In this document: one piece after another, positions 60,801 to 64,000 of the stretch
Position numbering within the stretch: position 1 is the stretch's first letter
Layout: the number at the start of each line of letters is the position of its first letter
Source of the DNA: Temnopleurus reevesii
Taxonomy: Eukaryota > Echinodermata > Echinoidea > Temnopleuroida > Temnopleuridae
Assembly (NCBI GenBank): GCA_036244855.1
Contig: BQKZ01000757.1
Span: 65,279 to 129,278 of the forward strand
Length of the DNA stretch: 64,000 nucleotides
Reading direction: 5' to 3'
The notes under the pieces: model-generated
Told to the model about the DNA's origin: nothing
The model's input: the letters and a program-made list of their open reading frames with translations, nothing else
The model's database searches: none
Position numbers and translations under genes: made by a program

Positions 60801-63434
60801 AATATATTTTTATTTGAGTAAGAATAACTGCAAAATAAAAAAAAGATTTCAAACAAAATTTAATGCCACAATGTCATAAGAAATCACATCACTAATTTTT
60901 GTACCAAAATGATTAAAGTTTTTGGAAATTTTTGGAAAAAAAATGTGCAGGTCTGACCCCTTCACATGGGTGCTTGCTGGAAAATCTTTCCACTGTTCAT
61001 AATTGATTTGTAGAAAAGGCTTACTGATCTTAAGTGATCACAGCTCAAATAGTTCATAAAGTGTAATGAATAGGAGAAAAGAAGTCAGACTATCAAAAGG
61101 GTTGACCCATATAATTTAGTTCCTGTACAGGATGAGATGTGCAGGGCTATAACTTTCTTATAGTAAGGAATGCTTGCTATACCTTTCGCTCCAATTCTGA
61201 CTGCATACTACTCATCCTCTCCTCAGTCTCTATAGCAAGACGATGCATGTCATCATTATCACTCTCCAGCTGGATGATGCGTTTGCGTAATTCCCGATTC
61301 ACCTGCTCACATTCCTCTAACTCGGTCTGTATTTGCTGTAATGCCCTCTCCTCTCCAATACTGGGGTGTGATTCTGAAGTTGGACTAGGGTAGCTGTCCA
61401 GTGTACTTGGCTGGTCATGGGAAATGAAAAGATGTACCTCATTACTCTCTTACTAGCATCACTAACACATTATGGAGTATATTGACAGAATGGAATAGTG
61501 TGTATCCTCAAAGATTACTAGTAAGTGTAATTGTTACACACGTGACTCTGAGCAATTCATACACACAAACCATGCTTTGCTGCCATGTATTTGGTCAATC
61601 AGTTACTGATCGTACACATGGGAAAATATAACAGACACTTAGAATGAAGTTTGCCCAGAAACTCTTCCAATGGCAGAAAACGGCTCAGCAGACTAATCAG
61701 CTTTTCTCAGCTCCATGGGTCATTGTAAAAGAATAAAAAATTAAAGAGTAAAAATAAATGAGGTACTAACATTTTTAAAGTTTCATTGTTCTTCCTCTTT
61801 GTCATGCAATATTGAATTTGTAATAAGTTCATAACTCGCAGATGCAGTTTGATTAATTTGCAAGGGCAAAATTAGTTGCTCCGTCCCAGTTCACAAATTT
61901 TGTGACGGTAAGTTCCAAAATATTAATGACTTTCATATCATAGTATAGGTATTTAGTCAAGAGTGCATACCAAATAAATGAATACTAAAAACTCAAAAAG
62001 AGGTGATTTCACCCACCTGAGAGCTAAGACTGCTAAGACTATCAGTCCGGCTTGGTGGCTGCCATGAGCTATACATGACTGGAGATGCACCCATCCCATG
62101 ACGAGAGTGAGTCGGCCATGCAGCATCGAGGTCATGACCTGATGGGGCCAGGTCAAACTGCAGGTCATTGAGGTCATACAGGTCATTCACTAAGGGACCA
62201 TACATGCTGGGGTTGAGAACCAGTGCATTAGGATTGTACCATGTGCTGTAGCAACGAGAAATTTTATACATATAGTTCAATCAACAATCAAATTACAAAG
62301 CCATTCTGCAAGGAGTAATCATGAGGCCATTTCTTCAACTATTAAATTAAATTTGTGCAACCAATTTGCATAATCCTAAGAATGTTCTTATAATTTTCAC
62401 TCTGAAAAAAATCAAATAACTGAATAACTTCATCATAACGATGTAAAATCAAGTTAATTTCTAGTTGCATGGCACCAACTTAGCCATAAGTGTTAATTAC
62501 AATAACAACAGTATAAAACAACAATCAGCTTCAAGAATTGAAACGGCTTACGATTAGTAGCAAACTTTTTAAGCTTTATGTATTAACTGTTTCCAAGACA
62601 TTGGCTTGTTTCAGATGCTGTTCTACTACATAATTTTATATCACATCATACAAAATAAAGAAAATTGATGACAAATAGATGATAAAACATTGGAGCCATG
62701 AATCTTAAAAAAACATTGAGTTGATAATTCAAAGTTGCTACCTTGTAACTTTCTGATTATTAAAGCACTGTTGTAGACTATCACCAAGGCGATGATGGGC
62801 AAGACTGTATCGAATGAATGCTCTACCACGCCCTAGAGAGCTCTTCACCTACAGAAGGGAACAACAACAATGAAGACAAAAATGATGTTAATAAATATAT
62901 TATGACAGAATCTTTTTTTTGCAAATGTAATAACCAACAAGTTTTTTCTTGCCGTTGTTTGTGTTCAAGCGTACCCAATCACAAAATTATGATTTAAATT
63001 GTTAGCTCTTTTGGCATTAAATATGTTGGCTTGCAACTTTATTCTGTAAAAAAAAATGTGACTGGTTCGACTGGGCAGCAAAAACATTTTATGTTCCAAT
63101 CAGTACCACACTGAACATTTGTCATTGTTCGTGTCAGCATTGTTTGTCAGACCTAACTTCTAAGGTAAAGGAGCTTTTAGTATTTCCCTGTGTATAAAAT
63201 CTCCTTGGTAACGGGCACCATTATACTAAAACTCAATATGAAGAATCATAAGGTAATATTAAATATCAGATATTGTATTAATCATAAATCTACCAAGATG
63301 CAAACCAAAGCTTACCTCACTCTTTCCTCTGACAAATCTGATCCCATCATCAAGACCTTTGACCTTATACAGACATTGGTAAATATAATCCCAGTAGTCT
63401 TTCTTGCCTGCAAACATCCCAGACCTTGCAGAAG
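43248..63434 (-). CDS. FYCO1: FYCO1 orthologue: RUN, coiled-coil, FYVE, LIR and GOLD protein (multi-exon, 5' partial)
   Basis: Adaptor that binds PI3P (FYVE), LC3 on autophagosomes (LIR) and, in mammals, RAB7 and kinesin, moving late endosomes and autophagosomes outward along microtubules. Nineteen coding exons are visible on the minus strand, all GT-AG and phase-consistent, giving about 1,520 residues (human 1,478). Order: RUN domain (63434 down to 62017), coiled coil (61410 to 50414), FYVE (49403 to 48225), acidic/Ser linker and LIR (47717 to 46888), GOLD (45871 to 43248). The first exon or exons, before the KKDYWDY part of RUN, lie beyond 64000, and at least part of one exon is lost in the gap 45872-46377. 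Assignment is secure because all five modules occur in the FYCO1 order with residue-level similarity. Confidence 0.95.
43964..44570. mobile_element. Long imperfect palindromic element in a FYCO1 intron
   Basis: About 600 bases whose ends are inverted copies: left TTCAAAGGGGAACAAATCCC, right (minus strand) TTAAAGGGGGACCAATCCC. The similarity continues inward through CATTGAATGAAGAAAATT / CACTGAATGAAGAAAATT and GCAAAATCA. TTAA is intact at the right tip and changed to TTCA at the left. A non-autonomous foldback, possibly related by its TTAA site to the other TTAA elements here. Confidence 0.75.
45060..45226 (-). CDS. FYCO1: FYCO1 GOLD exon, middle part
   Basis: Acceptor TTTCTTTCAG, phase 0 start, ends with two bases of an Arg codon before GTTAGT. 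It encodes SIGFSVIFQ ... [18 protein letters not shown] ... [12 protein letters not shown], matching human ISFSVVFQ ... LIPTTRCNSHKENIQGQL ... GIYMLIFDNTFS. The GOLD beta-sandwich is a lipid/protein interaction fold at the FYCO1 C-terminus. Confidence 0.95.
45749..45871 (-). CDS. FYCO1: FYCO1 GOLD exon, first part (5' side lost in gap)
   Basis: The visible 41 codons read [20 protein letters not shown] ending [12 protein letters not shown], then GTAAGT in phase 0. Human equivalent: [20 protein letters not shown] ending LTISWVFSSDPK. The N run begins immediately upstream, so the exon's acceptor and the start of GOLD are not visible. Confidence 0.92.
45872..46377. other. FYCO1: Assembly gap (506 N) inside FYCO1
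   Basis: Run of N flanked on the right by about 15 C residues. It hides the start of the GOLD domain and probably an exon or part of one between the LIR exon and GOLD. Open frames crossing it are artefacts. Confidence 0.99.
46888..47061 (-). CDS. FYCO1: FYCO1 LIR exon
   Basis: Phase fits both neighbours (enters after two bases, leaves after two). It encodes [19 protein letters not shown] ... [20 protein letters not shown] and a Glu-rich end. FDII followed by acidic residues is the LC3-interacting region; human FYCO1 has FDIITDEEL. Donor GTGTGT. Confidence 0.92.
47560..47717 (-). CDS. FYCO1: FYCO1 linker exon, Ser/Asp-rich
   Basis: Acceptor ATATCAG, phase 0 start, donor GTGAGT after two bases of a Tyr codon. 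It encodes [17 protein letters not shown] ... [20 protein letters not shown]. Low-complexity acidic/serine linker between FYVE and LIR with no clear match beyond position in the chain. Confidence 0.82.
48225..48339 (-). CDS. FYCO1: FYCO1 FYVE exon, end of zinc finger
   Basis: Completes a Lys codon, then [10 protein letters not shown] provides the last CxxC zinc pair and a canonical FYVE RVC motif (human FYCO1 has RCC). It continues into a Ser/Thr linker ending EDSPSD before GTAAGC. Confidence 0.93.
48691..48815 (-). CDS. FYCO1: FYCO1 FYVE exon, core of zinc finger
   Basis: Encodes [20 protein letters not shown], then [11 protein letters not shown] and [11 protein letters not shown]. Three of the four CxxC pairs and the basic (R/K)HHCR phosphoinositide-binding patch are present, so PI3P binding should be intact. 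The fourth CxxC is on the next exon. Acceptor TTTATTGCAG, donor GTAAGA after two bases. Confidence 0.96.
49316..49403 (-). CDS. FYCO1: FYCO1 exon preceding FYVE (WxxD motif)
   Basis: Encodes [20 protein letters not shown], then SERWMDDRQ. It aligns with human [27 protein letters not shown]. WMDD supplies the FYVE WxxD motif, so the zinc finger's N-terminal motif is on a separate exon from its cysteines. Phase 1-base entry, phase 0 exit at GTTAGA. Confidence 0.95.
49458..50010. repeat. (GAT)n microsatellite with minisatellite units
   Basis: Over 500 bases of GAT/GGT triplets on the plus strand inside a FYCO1 intron, 54 bases past the flanking exon. A unit containing GGTGGGGGTCACTGGCGG recurs three times near 49610, 49680 and 49748. 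Met-, Asp- and His-rich open frames on it are artefacts. Confidence 0.93.
50414..50532 (-). CDS. FYCO1: FYCO1 coiled-coil exon
   Basis: Encodes [20 protein letters not shown] and [17 protein letters not shown]. Its final AG joins the next exon's G to give LIR-EKDTLW, matching human LLR-DKDALW. Acceptor AAATTACAG, donor GTAATT. Confidence 0.93.
50986..51033 (-). CDS. FYCO1: FYCO1 micro-exon, coiled coil
   Basis: 48 bases, phase 0 on both sides: [16 protein letters not shown] between CTTACAG and GTATGC. It keeps the heptad-like coiled-coil character and the chain frame, and could be skipped without a frameshift. Confidence 0.8.
51034..54062 (-). other. FYCO1: FYCO1 intron, 3 kb
   Basis: Intron between the 48-base and 72-base coiled-coil exons. 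Apart from the SINE-like tail near 51.6 kb no feature was recognised; open frames near 53.2-53.9 kb show no conserved content. Confidence 0.6.
51600..51690. repeat. SINE-like tail with (ATT)n
   Basis: AAAGCGCCTTGAGCACTC ... GCGCTATTAAATTGCATC followed by about nine ATT units. The words AAGCGC and GCGCTAT ahead of an ATT tail are common in invertebrate dispersed repeats. A related sequence lies in inverted order at the right edge (63817-64000). Confidence 0.55.
54063..54134 (-). CDS. FYCO1: FYCO1 small coiled-coil exon
   Basis: 72 bases, phase 0 both sides: [24 protein letters not shown], between ACCAATCAG and GTAATT. Coiled-coil composition; symmetric phase allows skipping. Confidence 0.82.
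54426..55078. mobile_element. Non-autonomous DNA transposon with 21-base inverted ends
   Basis: Ends read TGGTGCTGTCACATTAATTC (left) and, on the minus strand, TGATGGGGTCACATTAATTC (right), with TA outside both tips. A third ATTAATTCG-like word lies just inside the left tip. The 650-base interior is CpG-richer than the intron around it and has no transposase frame. Length and TA flanks suggest a Tc1/mariner-type or related MITE. Confidence 0.75.
55600..55740 (-). CDS. FYCO1: FYCO1 coiled-coil exon
   Basis: 141 bases, phase 0 both sides, acceptor TGTTTTAG, donor GTAAGA. Encodes [20 protein letters not shown] to QDKIAFQKK, heptad-rich. Confidence 0.9.
56861..57231 (-). CDS. FYCO1: FYCO1 coiled-coil exon
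   Basis: 371 bases. The first two bases complete a Glu codon; donor CAG|GTGATT in phase 0. Encodes [20 protein letters not shown] through [23 protein letters not shown]. The last part matches human FYCO1 [21 protein letters not shown], which anchors the coiled coil to this protein rather than to another filamentous family. Confidence 0.95.
57690..57970. repeat. (ATC)n microsatellite beside a FYCO1 exon
   Basis: About 280 bases of ATC triplets with interspersed CAC/ACT variants. A higher-order block (CACCATCATCATCACAATCA and following) occurs twice. It begins only about 40 bases inside the intron after the exon ending at 58008. The Asp-rich minus-strand frame is not joined to the exon because an in-frame TGA follows the donor within four codons. 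Confidence 0.93.
58008..58218 (-). CDS. FYCO1: FYCO1 coiled-coil exon
   Basis: 211 bases, acceptor TTTTAACAG, donor GTATGC after one base. Encodes [20 protein letters not shown] to [12 protein letters not shown]. Phase fits both neighbouring exons. Confidence 0.92.
58606..60525 (-). CDS. FYCO1: FYCO1 giant coiled-coil exon (640 codons)
   Basis: 1,920 bases open throughout, phase 0 both sides, acceptor CATTTATAG, donor GTGACA. Starts [15 protein letters not shown] and ends VETISLEQ. Almost entirely Glu/Lys/Gln/Leu heptads, with one Ser/Gly-rich break ([20 protein letters not shown]) about 60 percent through. Equivalent to the single large coiled-coil exon of vertebrate FYCO1, though residue identity is low as expected for coiled coil. 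The frame has no initiator role; it opens well before any methionine. Confidence 0.96.
61183..61410 (-). CDS. FYCO1: FYCO1 exon, start of coiled coil
   Basis: 228 bases, phase 0 both sides. Encodes [20 protein letters not shown], then [20 protein letters not shown] and ELERK. A Ser/Pro linker follows the RUN domain and passes into the first heptads. Acceptor CATGACCAG, donor GTATAG. Confidence 0.92.
62017..62245 (-). CDS. FYCO1: FYCO1 RUN domain exon, C-terminal part and linker
   Basis: Completes a Ser codon, then [36 protein letters not shown] and [16 protein letters not shown]. Human: [36 protein letters not shown] and WKPPSRSSSMSSLVSS. The match is exceptionally strong. Donor GTGGGT in phase 0. 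Confidence 0.97.
62742..62848 (-). CDS. FYCO1: FYCO1 RUN domain exon, middle
   Basis: Encodes [20 protein letters not shown], then [15 protein letters not shown] and two bases of a Ser codon. Human: [35 protein letters not shown]. Acceptor TTCTGTAG, donor GTAGCA. Confidence 0.97.
63316..63434 (-). CDS. FYCO1: FYCO1 RUN domain exon, N-terminal part (first visible exon)
   Basis: Enters with two bases of a codon, so at least one earlier coding exon exists beyond 64000. Encodes [20 protein letters not shown], then [19 protein letters not shown]. Human: GNKKDYWDYFCACLAKVKG and NDGIRFVKSISE. Donor GTAAGC in phase 0. Confidence 0.96.
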
Positions 63435-63816
63435 CTAAAGATATGAAGTTTATATGAATGTAAACATGCAAATAAGGGATATTATATCTATCATAAAGAT
63501 ATCCTTCTATCAAAATTTTGAGGGAATTATATTTTTGGAGAAAAAGTAACATCTAATAACATTGATGTGAACATAATAAATGGTCAGTTGCCAATACTTA
63601 ACTTTCTTACTAGATGTCCGATTTTTCTTAAATTTCTATTTTGTTCTGTTCATTTCATTTTTCTGCTCCTGTTGAAGAAATATTATTTTGGGGTACACTC
63701 TTCTTCCTAATAAGATAATGCAACATCCGGAAGGGTACAACTGTACCCTGGAGTACATGAAGGGCTTGATGCATCAGATATCAAAATCTTAAAACACTGT
63801 TGGACTTTCCCCTCTC

Positions 63817-64000
63817 ATAATAATAATAATAAAAATAATTGAATTTATAAAGCGCTTTTTCCAGAGGATACAAAGCCCTGCTTAAAAAGACATATATTTA
63901 GCTACATTAAGAATTATAAAGATGGGTTTTGAGGTGTTTCTTGAAAAGGTTGAGTGATTTGGTATTACGGAGAGATGCGGGGAGACTATTCCAGAGTCGT
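63817..64000. repeat. Dispersed repeat running off the window edge
   Basis: Starts with (ATA/ATT)n, then TTTATAAAGCGCTTTTTCCA, AGAGGATACAAAGC, and GGAGACTATTCCAGAGTCG at the edge. A common invertebrate SINE/LINE-tail type by its AAGCGCTTT plus AT-triplet head, lying in the intron upstream of the first visible FYCO1 exon. Confidence 0.55.

Noticed and set aside
1..64000. tRNA, rRNA, CRISPR or bacterial-type operons
   Set aside because: No tRNA-like B-box with matching cloverleaf arms, no rRNA stretch and no spaced repeat array was seen by eye. The intron-containing genes show this is an animal genome.

Overview
This is an AT-rich animal (metazoan) genomic window. Both recognisable genes are split into many GT-AG exons, and the window is littered with foldback DNA transposons, triplet microsatellites and two assembly gaps. 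The abundance of GAT/ATC repeats and TACATGTA-type words, and the protein comparisons, fit a marine invertebrate deuterostome, plausibly an echinoderm. The species cannot be fixed from the sequence. All homology statements are by eye against remembered vertebrate proteins; no search was run.

Layout. 1-24 kb: no convincing gene. It holds a 260-bp foldback element with TTAA at both ends (1773-2032), a promoter-like motif cluster near 10.3 kb, a 230-bp tandem duplication (20847-21293) and an N gap (22940-23606). 24.0-37.4 kb, plus strand: a CNC-bZIP transcription factor gene of the NFE2L (Nrf) family. It has two alternative first coding exons that both join, in phase 0, to one shared body. The upstream exon (24634-24714) is short and Nrf2-like. 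The downstream exon (30985-31548) encodes an Nrf1-like ER-anchoring N-terminus. The shared exons carry the KEAP1-binding ETGE motif, an Asn-glycosylation sequon cluster, activation motifs, the CNC-bZIP domain and the Neh3-like tail. 37.4-41.9 kb: intergenic space between two convergent genes, with a cluster of four related pogo/Tigger-like short elements and a second TTAA-type foldback. 43.2-64 kb, minus strand: a FYCO1 orthologue in 19 visible coding exons. It is open at its 5' end (beyond 64 kb) and interrupted by the second N gap (45872-46377). It encodes most of a RUN domain, about 1,000 residues of coiled coil, a FYVE zinc finger, an LC3-interacting motif and a C-terminal GOLD domain.

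Biology. The CNC gene appears to produce both an ER-tethered Nrf1-type factor (proteasome bounce-back and proteotoxic stress) and a soluble KEAP1-controlled Nrf2-type factor (oxidative stress) from one locus by promoter choice. FYCO1 links PI3P- and LC3-positive vesicles to kinesin for plus-end transport of autophagosomes and late endosomes. The two genes are convergent and nothing in the sequence shows co-regulation. The dual-start CNC locus is the most interesting biology here.
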